A stretch of 5,186 nt of DNA from an uncultured Atopobiaceae bacterium. Lineage in GTDB: Bacteria; Actinomycetota; Coriobacteriia; Coriobacteriales; Atopobiaceae. The position numbers and the translations under genes are program-made. Where the stretch lies: the NCBI GenBank assembly GCA_905235165.1, contig CAJOKK010000105.1, positions 1 to 5,186 of the forward strand, written 5' to 3'. Below the pieces are notes generated by a model that was not told the origin of the DNA, made no database searches, and saw only the letters and a program-made list of their open reading frames with translations. Shown piece after piece: positions 1 through 5,186 of this stretch (position 1 is its first letter; each line of letters starts with the position of its first letter).

Positions 1-133
1 CTGCGCGAACTCTGTGACAAGAACGCTCGTCGCTTTGGCGCGGCAGCTGCGGAACTCGCTCGCTTCGCTCGCTCGGACAAGTCCTCGCTCCCGCCGCGCC
101 TACGCTCCTCGCCGTCGCAGAACGTTCGCGCAG
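1..133. repeat. Large imperfect inverted repeat, possibly truncated by the window edge
   Basis: Three nested paired segments can be read directly. Positions 1-10 (CTGCGCGAAC) match 124-133 exactly as reverse complement. Positions 11-18 (TCTGTGAC) match 114-121 with one difference that would be a G-U pair in RNA. Positions 37-44 (GGCGCGGC) match 93-100 exactly. The central 45-92 section holds a TCGC-rich run at 53-74 and the small hairpin GGAC-AA-GTCC at 75-84. The outer arm starts at base 1, so the element may extend beyond the window. It could be a repetitive extragenic palindrome or an RNA hairpin ending the upstream operon. Confidence 0.6.
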
Positions 134-200
134 GGCTCGCCGGCGCCCGCCGTCCGCTTCCGGGAGGGCGAGGTCCGCAGCCGCTTATGTAGCTGTCGAG
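1..200. other. GC-rich intergenic region downstream of DUF177 gene, no gene seen
   Basis: This 200-bp stretch follows the DUF177 stop codon in the direction of transcription. The minus strand has no ATG here, and I find no L32 (rpmF) signature, although rpmF often follows DUF177 directly in bacteria. An open frame exists on the plus strand, but its Arg/Ser/Ala-rich translation looks like composition-driven noise. The region contains a large imperfect palindrome (separate entry) and a second, shorter pair of arms: CTCGCC at 136-141 against GGCGAG at 167-172. There is no T-run typical of a classic intrinsic terminator. It may act as a transcript end or be an extragenic repeat; this is inference. 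Confidence 0.6.
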
Positions 201-214
201 CTAGTTGTCGAGCT
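191..214. repeat. 12-bp imperfect tandem duplication across the DUF177 stop codon
   Basis: Positions 191-202 (AGCTGTCGAGCT) and 203-214 (AGTTGTCGAGCT) are adjacent copies differing at one base. On the minus strand the upstream copy encodes the last residues of the DUF177 protein (KLDN region), and the stop codon TAG at 203-201 sits at the junction. The unit is a multiple of three, so the duplicated copy would read Leu-Asp-Ser-Tyr in the same frame after the stop. Confidence 0.7.
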
Positions 215-767
215 TCAGGCCCTTGAGGGCGGCAAAGGGGCTCGCATCGAGGCGGTCCTGCTCACGCTGAGCCTCAAGCTGGTCAGCGTGGCCGCAATCC
301 TCCTCATTGAGGTTGGCGCCGCAGACCGGGCAGAGGCCCTTGCAGTCTTCGCGGCAGAGCACAACGAAGGGCGTCTCCATCAGAAGCGCGGCAAAGAGCG
401 CCTCCGTGAGGTCGACGGTATGGTCGTCGCCCACGAGGGAATAGTCAACCTCGTCTTCGTCGTCATCAGAATAGGAAGCCTCGGCAGGCTCCTCAAAGAG
501 ATAGTACTCATCGACCTCAGCCGCCACGTCAAAGCAGGCAGGCTCGAGGCAACGGTCGCAGGCTCCCTCAACATGGGCACGCAGGATACCCGTGGCCAGG
601 ATACCCTCGCCCGCGTTGGTGAGCATGAGGTCGTAATCGATGCCCGAAGGCAGGGTGAAGTCGTGGTTGCCAAGGGTGTAGGCAGCCTCATCAAGATGCC
701 CCGCAACCGGCAGGGTGTCGCCCGCATTCGCAAGGCGTTCATCGATTATGGCGATAACCGGATCCAT
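201..767 (-). CDS. DUF177 (YceD family) cysteine-motif protein
   Basis: The 188-residue protein (counted from ATG 767) has the hallmarks of the DUF177/YceD family: a CxRC motif (C70, C73, in ACDRCLEP) and a C-terminal CREDCKGLCPVCGANLN block (C138, C142, C146, C149) with a further C158, a likely metal-binding arrangement. An acidic run (SDDDEDEVDY, about 100-109) separates the two. In bacteria this family is usually encoded next to rpmF and fatty-acid or rnc genes, and in plants and E. coli it has been linked to 23S rRNA accumulation; its exact role here is inferred. GTG at 773 is an alternative start overlapping the upstream stop (TAGTG), giving 190 residues. Neither start has a strong Shine-Dalgarno sequence, so coupling to the upstream gene is likely. 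The C-terminus lies in a tandem duplication. Confidence 0.9.
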   Translation of the reverse strand: MDPVIAIIDERLANAGDTLPVAGHLDEAAYTLGNHDFTLPSGIDYDLMLTNAGEGILATGILRAHVEGACDRCLEPACFDVAAEVDEYYLFEEPAEASYSDDDEDEVDYSLVGDDHTVDLTEALFAALLMETPFVVLCREDCKGLCPVCGANLNEEDCGHADQLEAQREQDRLDASPFAALKGLKLDN

Positions 768-772
768 GTGCA

Positions 773-1270
773 CTACCAGGTAACGTTATTCGTGGGGTTG
801 CGCGGGCCGGCGTTCTCGCTGAGCGTCTGGCGCACACGAGAAACCGAGTTGGTGACGGACTTGAGGTTGTCCTCGAGGTGAGCCAGAACCGTGTCGGCGT
901 ACTCCTCGGCGTTATAGCGGGTATCGCGCTCGAACTGCTGGGCGTTGTCGCGAATCTGCTCAGCCTGGAACTGGGCGAGACGAACGACCTCTTGGTCGCC
1001 AGCGAGCACCATGGCCTGCTGCTGAGCATCGGCAACGATGGCGTCAGCCTGCTGCTGGGCGCGCTCGAGGGTCTCGTGCTCCTCCTTGACAATGCGGCGA
1101 GCGTCTGCGAACTCCTGGGGGAACTTGCTGCGAATCTCATCGAGGATCTCGTAGACGTACTGCGCATCGATGATCTTGCGATTGGTGCCACCAGTCAGGG
1201 GCGGTTTAGCCTCGTTCACTATCTGCTCGAGCTCGTTCAGCAAGCTCTCGATCTCCTCACCCGGCTGCAT
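773..1270 (-). CDS. SepIVA-like (DivIVA-related) coiled-coil septum protein
   Basis: The 165-residue protein is mostly predicted helix. Its N-terminus (ESLLNELEQIVNEAK, 8-22) is followed by VYEILDEIRSKFPQEFADARRIV (39-61), a Glu/Gln/Ala-rich coiled coil (about 62-115), and a NAEEYADTVLAHLEDNL segment (120-136). I recognise this order from the actinobacterial family containing mycobacterial SepIVA (Rv2927c), a DivIVA-like factor in septal and polar growth. Such proteins are often annotated vaguely as ATPase or F0-b-like, but no Walker motif or membrane segment is visible. It is shorter than mycobacterial SepIVA (about 245 residues), mainly in the coiled coil. The neighbouring DUF177 gene matches the mycobacterial pairing. 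I chose ATG 1270 over in-frame GTG 1288 because AAAGGAG at 1283-1277 lies 6 nt before that ATG and inside the longer version. Family assignment comes from pattern memory, not alignment. Confidence 0.8.
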   Translation of the reverse strand: MQPGEEIESLLNELEQIVNEAKPPLTGGTNRKIIDAQYVYEILDEIRSKFPQEFADARRIVKEEHETLERAQQQADAIVADAQQQAMVLAGDQEVVRLAQFQAEQIRDNAQQFERDTRYNAEEYADTVLAHLEDNLKSVTNSVSRVRQTLSENAGPRNPTNNVTW

Positions 1271-1276
1271 CCCAGG

Positions 1277-1283
1277 CTCCTTT
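1277..1283 (-). promoter_or_regulatory. Shine-Dalgarno AAAGGAG deciding the sepIVA-like start
   Basis: On the minus strand AAAGGAG is followed by six bases (CCTGGG) and ATG at 1270. It falls within the first codons of the alternative GTG start at 1288, which itself has no good ribosome-binding site. This favours the ATG and shortens the product by six residues. Confidence 0.75.
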
Positions 1284-1329
1284 CGCACTGTAATATGACA
1301 ACCACTACCTGCAGCGAAACTGCACGTAC

Positions 1330-1367
1330 GGTCACACTTGAAAGTAAGAATAGCAGAAACTGTGACC
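1330..1367. promoter_or_regulatory. Operator-like inverted repeat GGTCACA-N24-TGTGACC
   Basis: GGTCACA at 1330-1336 and TGTGACC at 1361-1367 are perfect 7-bp reverse complements separated by 24 bp. They flank the candidate -10 element at 1352-1347, as two half-sites of a repressor might. Alternatively they form a seven-pair RNA stem with a long loop in a read-through transcript from coaD. Position and symmetry are seen directly; regulation is inferred. Confidence 0.4.
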
Positions 1368-1376
1368 CCTGACGCA
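1347..1376 (-). promoter_or_regulatory. Candidate extended -10 promoter for the sepIVA-like/DUF177 pair
   Basis: On the minus strand, TGC followed by TATTCT (1352-1347) resembles an extended -10 element (TGnTATAAT, 4 of 6 in the hexamer). A poor -35 match, GCGTCA at about 1375-1370, lies 17 bp upstream (3 of 6 to TTGACA). The start of transcription would fall near 1340, about 70 nt before the ATG at 1270. The location in the only sizeable gap of the cluster is the main support. Confidence 0.3.
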
Positions 1377-1522
1377 CGCTATGGCTTTTATCGACAAATG
1401 CGCATGGAATGTCTTTGAAGCGCCCTCATATGGCCCGTGACGTGCATCGCCGATTCGGCCTCGTTCAAGTGTTTCTCCACGGCTTGACCGAGCGACTGCC
1501 GCTGTCTTTATCCGCGCCTTTC

Positions 1523-2053
1523 CTACTGAGCCGCGCCGAAACGTGCCTCCAGGTGGCGAAGCACTGCCTGGGGAACGAAGGTGCTGACGTTTGCACCGAG
1601 CGATACGAGCTCTCGCACGACCGACGAGGAGACATAGCTGTACGCAACGTTGCTCACGATGAAGACCGTCTCGACATCCTTGGCCAGATGGGCGTTAACC
1701 CCCGCCTGCTGTAACTCGTATTCGAAGTCGGTCATGCTGCGCAAGCCCTTGACCACGCTACCAGCACCGACCTCGCGACAGAAGTTCATGAGCAGGCCTG
1801 TGCAGGGCCTAACCTCGATGCCGTCAGTTGCCCCCACCTCGGCCAAGGTCTCCTCGATCATCTGCACGCGTTCATCGAGGGAGAAGGTCGGGCCCGTGCC
1901 GTTCTTGCCAAACGAGGCTGCCACCGCAATCGTTACCTGCGGAAAGAGCCTGCGCGCGCGGAGAATGACATCGAGATGCCCATAGGTCAGCGGATCGAAG
2001 GTACCCGGAACAACAACATGGTCGACGGTGTCCGTCTTATCCCTCACTATCAT
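1523..2053 (-). CDS. coaD: Phosphopantetheine adenylyltransferase (PPAT)
   Basis: CoaD transfers AMP from ATP to 4'-phosphopantetheine to give dephospho-CoA, the penultimate step of coenzyme A synthesis in the cytosol. The 176-residue product shows the nucleotidyltransferase signature PGTFDPLTYGHLD (16-28, with the TxGH motif at 23-26), the KGLR stretch followed by DFEYE (102-113), and SSSVVRE (142-148), the family's ISSTxVRE-type nucleotide-binding motif. Length is slightly above the usual 160, mostly from a longer N-terminus. The start is uncertain: in-frame TTG 2065, ATG 2053 and GTG 2047 all precede the conserved core. GGGGGAG at 2063-2057 sits 9 nt before the GTG but only 3 nt before the ATG, so GTG 2047 is a serious alternative. 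Every choice overlaps the end of rsmD, implying translational coupling. Confidence 0.95.
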   Translation of the reverse strand: MIVRDKTDTVDHVVVPGTFDPLTYGHLDVILRARRLFPQVTIAVAASFGKNGTGPTFSLDERVQMIEETLAEVGATDGIEVRPCTGLLMNFCREVGAGSVVKGLRSMTDFEYELQQAGVNAHLAKDVETVFIVSNVAYSYVSSSVVRELVSLGANVSTFVPQAVLRHLEARFGAAQ

Positions 2054-2630
2054 CTTCTCCCCCAATCCTCAGAAGCTCAACAGCGGTGGTTCCATGCGAC
2101 TTAGACTTGAGCGCCACGGCCTTGCTCGGCGAAATAGATTCGGAGTGCGTCGCATGCTCATAGAGCACGTAGGCCTCCTTCGCAAGGTGTCCCGCCTGGG
2201 CAAGACCATCTACCAGCGCGGTTACCTTGCTGGCGGGCATCGCGTAGGGCGGGTCGAGTATCAGAAGCGAGAAGGGCGCACCTTGCACCTCCATTCGCGA
2301 GGGCAGATGCATGACGTCTGCGCAGATGACGTCGTAGGTAGACTTGGACGCCTTGAGGCTGCTTGCGTTCTTTCGGATGCGCGCGGCCGCCTTGCGGTCG
2401 GCATCGACGAAGGTGCAGTGCGCGGCTCCGCGCGACAGCAGCTCAAAGCCGATGGCACCGCTTCCGGCAAAGGCATCAAGGATGCTCACGTCAGAAAGGT
2501 CGAGACCGAAGGCAGACATCACCATCGAGGCCATCTGCTCGCGAGTCCTATCCGTCGTGGGGCGCGTCACGTCACGTCCATCGGGTGCCTCAAGCGCACG
2601 GCCCCTCCATTCTCCGCCGACGATTCTCAT
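2037..2630 (-). CDS. rsmD: 16S rRNA (guanine966-N2)-methyltransferase RsmD
   Basis: This 197-residue enzyme uses S-adenosylmethionine to methylate the exocyclic amine of G966 (E. coli numbering) of 16S rRNA in the small-subunit P-site region. Evidence: the family's N-terminus MRIVGGEWRGRALEAP with RPTTDRTRE (23-31); the SAM-binding motif LDAFAGSGAIGFELLSRGA (51-69); an acidic motif II (VDAD, 75-78); a second acidic position D105; and the catalytic DPPY motif (126-129) characteristic of N2-guanine and N6-adenine methyltransferases. The length is typical. ATG 2630 overlaps the recG stop as TGATG, and GAGGAGG at 2647-2641 lies 10 nt upstream, so the start is well supported. The 3' end overlaps the coaD start region. 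The rsmD-coaD pairing is very widespread in bacteria. Confidence 0.95.
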   Translation of the reverse strand: MRIVGGEWRGRALEAPDGRDVTRPTTDRTREQMASMVMSAFGLDLSDVSILDAFAGSGAIGFELLSRGAAHCTFVDADRKAAARIRKNASSLKASKSTYDVICADVMHLPSRMEVQGAPFSLLILDPPYAMPASKVTALVDGLAQAGHLAKEAYVLYEHATHSESISPSKAVALKSKSHGTTAVELLRIGGEDDSEG

Positions 2631-4792
2631 CAGCGTTCAACCTCCTCAAAGTAGGCGCCAAAGCGATCGCGGACCTCAAGCGCGAGGGTCCGATGGCTTG
2701 GCTGGGCAAGCAGTGGATCAGTTCCAGCGAGGGCAAGTGCGTCGGCATGAGCCCAGGTCACGAGTTCCTCGTCCTGATCGAGGTCAGAGATCTTGAGTGA
2801 GACACCGCCGTGCTGACGATAGCCCAAAACCTCGCCCTCGTGACGCAGATGCAAGTCGAGCTCGGCCAACTTGAAGCCGTCGGTGGTTGCCTCGAGGGCG
2901 TCAAGGCGCTGGCGAGCAGGACTGCCCTTCTTGGCAGCGCAAGACAGGAAGACCTTGCCAGAGATGTCTCCCCTGCCTACGCGACCGCGGAGCTGGTGCA
3001 GGGTGGCAAGGCCAAAGCGATCGGCATCGTGGACAAGCATGACCGTCGCGTTTGGCACGTCGACGCCCACCTCGATGACCGTGGTAGAGACGAGCACGTC
3101 GGTCTCGCCAGCACGAAAGGCTGCCATGACCGCGTCCTTCTCGGCAGCAGGGGTCTTGCCGGTAAGCAGGGCCACGCGGAGCTCGGGAAAGACCGAGCGG
3201 GAAAGCTCGGCTGCGGTCGCGGTGGCCGAGCGAAGGTTCGGGGACACGGACCGGTTGGCCTCGGGAACATCGTCGAGCTCAGAGCCGTCATCGCTGTCGT
3301 CAACTAGGGGGCAGACCACATAGGCCTGCTGACCCGCCGCCACCGCCTCGCGAATGGCGCCATAGGCCAGGTCAAGGTTCTCGGGGGCGATGGAGGTCGT
3401 AGAGACGCCGGCACCCGGTCGAGGGCGATGCGTGATACGCGAGCAGTCCATGTCGCCGTAGAGGGTCAACGCGAGGGTACGCGGGATGGGCGTCGCCGTC
3501 ATGGTGAGAAGGTCGGCACCGGCACCCTTGGTACGCAGGGCGCTGCGCTGGTTGACGCCAAAGCGGTGCTGCTCGTCAATGACCACGAGGGACAGCTTGT
3601 GGAAGGCTATGTCGTCCGAGAGAATCGCCGTGGTACCAAAGACGACGCTGAGGTCGCCGGCAGAGAGAGCTGCGGCAATCTGCTCCCGCTCGAAAGCGGG
3701 AGTCGAGCCAACGACCAGGGCCCAGGAGACGTCTGCCGCGTCGAGCAAGGGGCCGATCTTCTCGGCATATTGGCGCGCGAGCACCGAGGTGGGAGCCATC
3801 ACCGCAGCCTGCGAATCCGAGTCCGCCACCGCGGCAAGCGCGACGGCAGCCACCGCCGTCTTGCCGGTACCAACATCGCCGAGCAGCAGGCGATTCATCA
3901 CGCGGGCCTTGGCCATGTCTGCCAAGATCTCGTCTACCGCAAGCTGCTGCTCCTCGGTGAGCTCAAAGGGAAGGGCCTCAAGCAGGGCGTTCTTGTGCGC
4001 GCCATCAACGACGTGGCGATGGGGCTCGACCTCAGACAGCTCGATCTGCTGACGAGTGAGCAGGGCGAGCTGCAGGCAGAGAAGCTCGTCAAAGGCAAGG
4101 CGACGACGGGCCTCTTCAGCCTCGGCAAGCGATGCCGGATAGTGAACGCAGCGCAGGGCCCGCGCCTCGCTCATGAGGCCATGGGACTGAACAAGCGCGG
4201 CTGGCAGGGGGTCACAGACATCCCCCGCATCCTCGAGGGCCGCGGCAATGATGCGACGCATCCAGGATGCGGTGATTCCCTCCCCCACCGGATGCACCGG
4301 CAAGACGCGGGCGTAGCCAGAAGCGCCGCCCTCCGTAGAAAGCAGCTCGTGGAAGGGGGCCTTGAGCTGCTTGAATCCATAGTTGAAGGTGACCTTGCCA
4401 GAAAGGGCGATCACGTCACCTTGATGCAGCTGGTCAGCCAGCCAGGGCTGACGGAAGAAGGCCGCCTGGATGACGCCCGTCTCGTCATAGGCATCGATCT
4501 CAACGATCTGCAGGCGCGGCTTAGGACGCTTGAGCTTCACGCGGTCAATGCGCACCACAACGGTGGCCTCGCTACCCACGTCAGCTTGGGCAACCTTCAC
4601 GACGTGCGAGAAGTCAAGGTAGCGATGGGGCACGTGAAGAAGTAGGTCACGCACGCGTTCGATGCCAAGGCGCACAAGCGCCTCGTGACGGGCGGGCGTG
4701 ACAAAACGAAGGCGCGACACATCGTCTGTCAGCGAGCAGGTACGCGAAACGCGCTCTGCTGCCTCGGCGATGGTCGCGCCTCCCGAAGACAT
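2630..4792 (-). CDS. recG: ATP-dependent DNA helicase RecG
   Basis: RecG remodels stalled replication forks and branch-migrates Holliday junctions. The 720-residue protein is full length and carries all expected parts: an N-terminal segment with GIERVRDLLLHVPHRYLDFS (43-62); the OB-fold wedge domain (about 74-150) that binds branched DNA; Walker A GDVGTGKT (305-312); motif Ia APTSVLARQ; the DEQHRFG box (406-412); motif III MTATPIPRT (431-439); STTVIEVGVDVPN; and the motif VI region QLRGRVGRG (600-608). The TRG/C-terminal region reads LGYRQHGG (Q660, H661), where many homologues have RQSG or RQTG. After CPLVDDSD (from about 497) there is a roughly 15-residue acidic, Ser-rich insertion compared with E. 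coli RecG. The start is ATG 4792, 12 nt after the upstream stop, without a clear Shine-Dalgarno sequence. The stop overlaps rsmD. Confidence 0.96.
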   Translation of the reverse strand: MSSGGATIAEAAERVSRTCSLTDDVSRLRFVTPARHEALVRLGIERVRDLLLHVPHRYLDFSHVVKVAQADVGSEATVVVRIDRVKLKRPKPRLQIVEIDAYDETGVIQAAFFRQPWLADQLHQGDVIALSGKVTFNYGFKQLKAPFHELLSTEGGASGYARVLPVHPVGEGITASWMRRIIAAALEDAGDVCDPLPAALVQSHGLMSEARALRCVHYPASLAEAEEARRRLAFDELLCLQLALLTRQQIELSEVEPHRHVVDGAHKNALLEALPFELTEEQQLAVDEILADMAKARVMNRLLLGDVGTGKTAVAAVALAAVADSDSQAAVMAPTSVLARQYAEKIGPLLDAADVSWALVVGSTPAFEREQIAAALSAGDLSVVFGTTAILSDDIAFHKLSLVVIDEQHRFGVNQRSALRTKGAGADLLTMTATPIPRTLALTLYGDMDCSRITHRPRPGAGVSTTSIAPENLDLAYGAIREAVAAGQQAYVVCPLVDDSDDGSELDDVPEANRSVSPNLRSATATAAELSRSVFPELRVALLTGKTPAAEKDAVMAAFRAGETDVLVSTTVIEVGVDVPNATVMLVHDADRFGLATLHQLRGRVGRGDISGKVFLSCAAKKGSPARQRLDALEATTDGFKLAELDLHLRHEGEVLGYRQHGGVSLKISDLDQDEELVTWAHADALALAGTDPLLAQPSHRTLALEVRDRFGAYFEEVER
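2641..2647 (-). promoter_or_regulatory. Strong Shine-Dalgarno GAGGAGG for rsmD
   Basis: GAGGAGG on the minus strand lies inside the last codons of recG, 10 nt before the rsmD ATG at 2630. It supports the chosen start and allows rsmD translation to continue from recG through the TGATG overlap. Confidence 0.7.
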
Positions 4793-4804
4793 ATGCGACT
4801 TTCG

Positions 4805-5186
4805 TTACTCGATCGAGAAGATGACGGGGTACAGGGGCTGGTCGCCACGCTGCGCGTCAATCTCAAGGTCGGGCTGGGCATCCTCGATTGCGGAGACGAG
4901 ACGAACGAGGTCGTCGTCGCTGAAGTCAACGCCCGCGAGGATGGTGAGGGTATCGCCCTCCTCCTCGTCCTGCATGCGCTCGATGAGGTCGAGCGTGACC
5001 TGCTGGACGTCGTTGCCCACGATCTCGATGGAGCCATCCTGAATACCCATGACGTCACCGGAGTGGATGGGCGAGCCGTCAGCGGCCTGGGAGTCACGCA
5101 CGGCCGTGGTGACCTCGCCACCACGCACGTCGGCGAGGGCGGCGGTCATGGCTTCGACGTTATCCTCGAGGTTGCCCTCACGGTTG
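4805..5186 (-). CDS. C-terminal end of a FakA/YloV-type DAK2-domain kinase subunit (partial)
   Basis: Only the last 126 residues lie in the window; the start is beyond the right edge. The visible part, from NREGNLEDNVEAMTAALADVRGGEVTTAVRD through SGDVMGIQDGSIEIVGNDVQQV to a PLYPVIFSIE end, matches the C-terminal domain of the DAK2-fusion family (YloV in Bacillus, FakA in Staphylococcus). FakA is the ATP-binding subunit that phosphorylates FakB-bound fatty acids for phospholipid synthesis, and the C-terminal domain is associated with the FakB partner. The kinase DhaL-like domain is not visible, so activity cannot be judged here. Placement directly before recG is common in Gram-positive bacteria (the pair is Rv2974c-Rv2973c in M. 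tuberculosis). An ATG at 5149 is internal, because the conserved reading frame continues upstream of it. Confidence 0.88.
   Translation of the reverse strand, partial: NREGNLEDNVEAMTAALADVRGGEVTTAVRDSQAADGSPIHSGDVMGIQDGSIEIVGNDVQQVTLDLIERMQDEEEGDTLTILAGVDFSDDDLVRLVSAIEDAQPDLEIDAQRGDQPLYPVIFSIE

Larger units (their letters stand above)
1271..1522. other. 252-bp intergenic region between coaD and the sepIVA-like gene
   Basis: This is the only gap longer than 12 nt between genes inside the cluster, and it looks less GC-rich than its neighbours near 1285-1400. It holds the promoter candidate and inverted repeat listed separately. A short minus-strand open frame in the same phase as coaD ends at TAA 1390-1388. 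With a TTG start at 1468, preceded by GGAG at 1478-1475, it would encode 26 residues, but nothing about its composition supports a gene. I see no hairpin followed by a T-run after coaD, so no standard terminator is evident. Confidence 0.55.

Noticed and set aside
14..226. A 70-codon plus-strand open frame at the left edge
   Set aside because: Its translation is dominated by Arg, Ser and Ala from a TCGC/CGC-rich repeat and it overlaps the DUF177 gene end. It shows no family signature.
1311..1323. Small hairpin GCAG-CGAAA-CTGC as a coaD terminator
   Set aside because: The stem is four base pairs and is not followed by a T-run on the minus strand.
1388..1396. TTATCGACA, one base from a DnaA box (TTATCCACA)
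   Set aside because: A single imperfect box without a cluster, AT-rich unwinding region or dnaA/dnaN neighbours does not indicate an origin.
1450..1460. Palindrome GCCGATTCGGC after coaD
   Set aside because: Only a four-pair stem with a three-base loop would form, with no T-run, so it is too weak for a terminator.
3428..4645. A 405-codon open frame on the plus strand opposite recG
   Set aside because: It lies wholly antisense to a full-length RecG with all helicase motifs, has no recognisable domain, and is explained by GC-rich codon use leaving few stops on the opposite strand. Other long plus-strand frames opposite recG, rsmD, coaD and the sepIVA-like gene were dismissed for the same reason.

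Overview
The window is a compact, GC-rich stretch of bacterial chromosome whose genes all lie on the minus strand, so transcription runs from right to left. Gene order and protein style point to a high-GC Actinomycetota bacterium. The anaerobic Coriobacteriia (Atopobium/Olsenella/Collinsella relatives) are my best guess. That placement rests on recognising protein families and synteny, not on a database search.

Layout in transcription order: (1) the C-terminal end of a FakA/YloV-type DAK2 fatty-acid kinase subunit, cut by the right edge; (2) recG, the branch-migration helicase; (3) rsmD, a 16S rRNA guanine-N2 methyltransferase; (4) coaD, phosphopantetheine adenylyltransferase; (5) a 252-bp gap with a possible promoter and an operator-like inverted repeat; (6) a coiled-coil protein resembling SepIVA, the actinobacterial DivIVA-like septum factor; (7) a DUF177/YceD protein with four or more metal-ligand-like cysteines; (8) a 200-bp GC-rich tail holding a large imperfect palindrome that runs to the left edge.

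Genes 1 to 4 are tightly packed. A 12-nt gap separates fakA from recG, recG and rsmD overlap as TGATG, and the coaD start lies inside the rsmD end, so they are probably one operon. Genes 6 and 7 form a second translationally close pair and may have their own promoter. The functions are housekeeping: lipid precursor activation, DNA repair, ribosome maturation, coenzyme A synthesis, septal growth, and ribosome- or fatty-acid-linked DUF177. recG-rsmD-coaD and sepIVA-DUF177 are known actinobacterial neighbourhoods. Here the two blocks are adjacent, whereas in Mycobacterium tuberculosis they are separate.

I see no mobile element, CRISPR array, tRNA or rRNA, and no evidence of a new multi-gene system. 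The points worth a second look are mostly non-coding: the left-edge palindrome where rpmF would often be expected, the operator-like repeat before the sepIVA-like gene, a 12-bp tandem duplication across the DUF177 stop codon, and several start-codon ambiguities.
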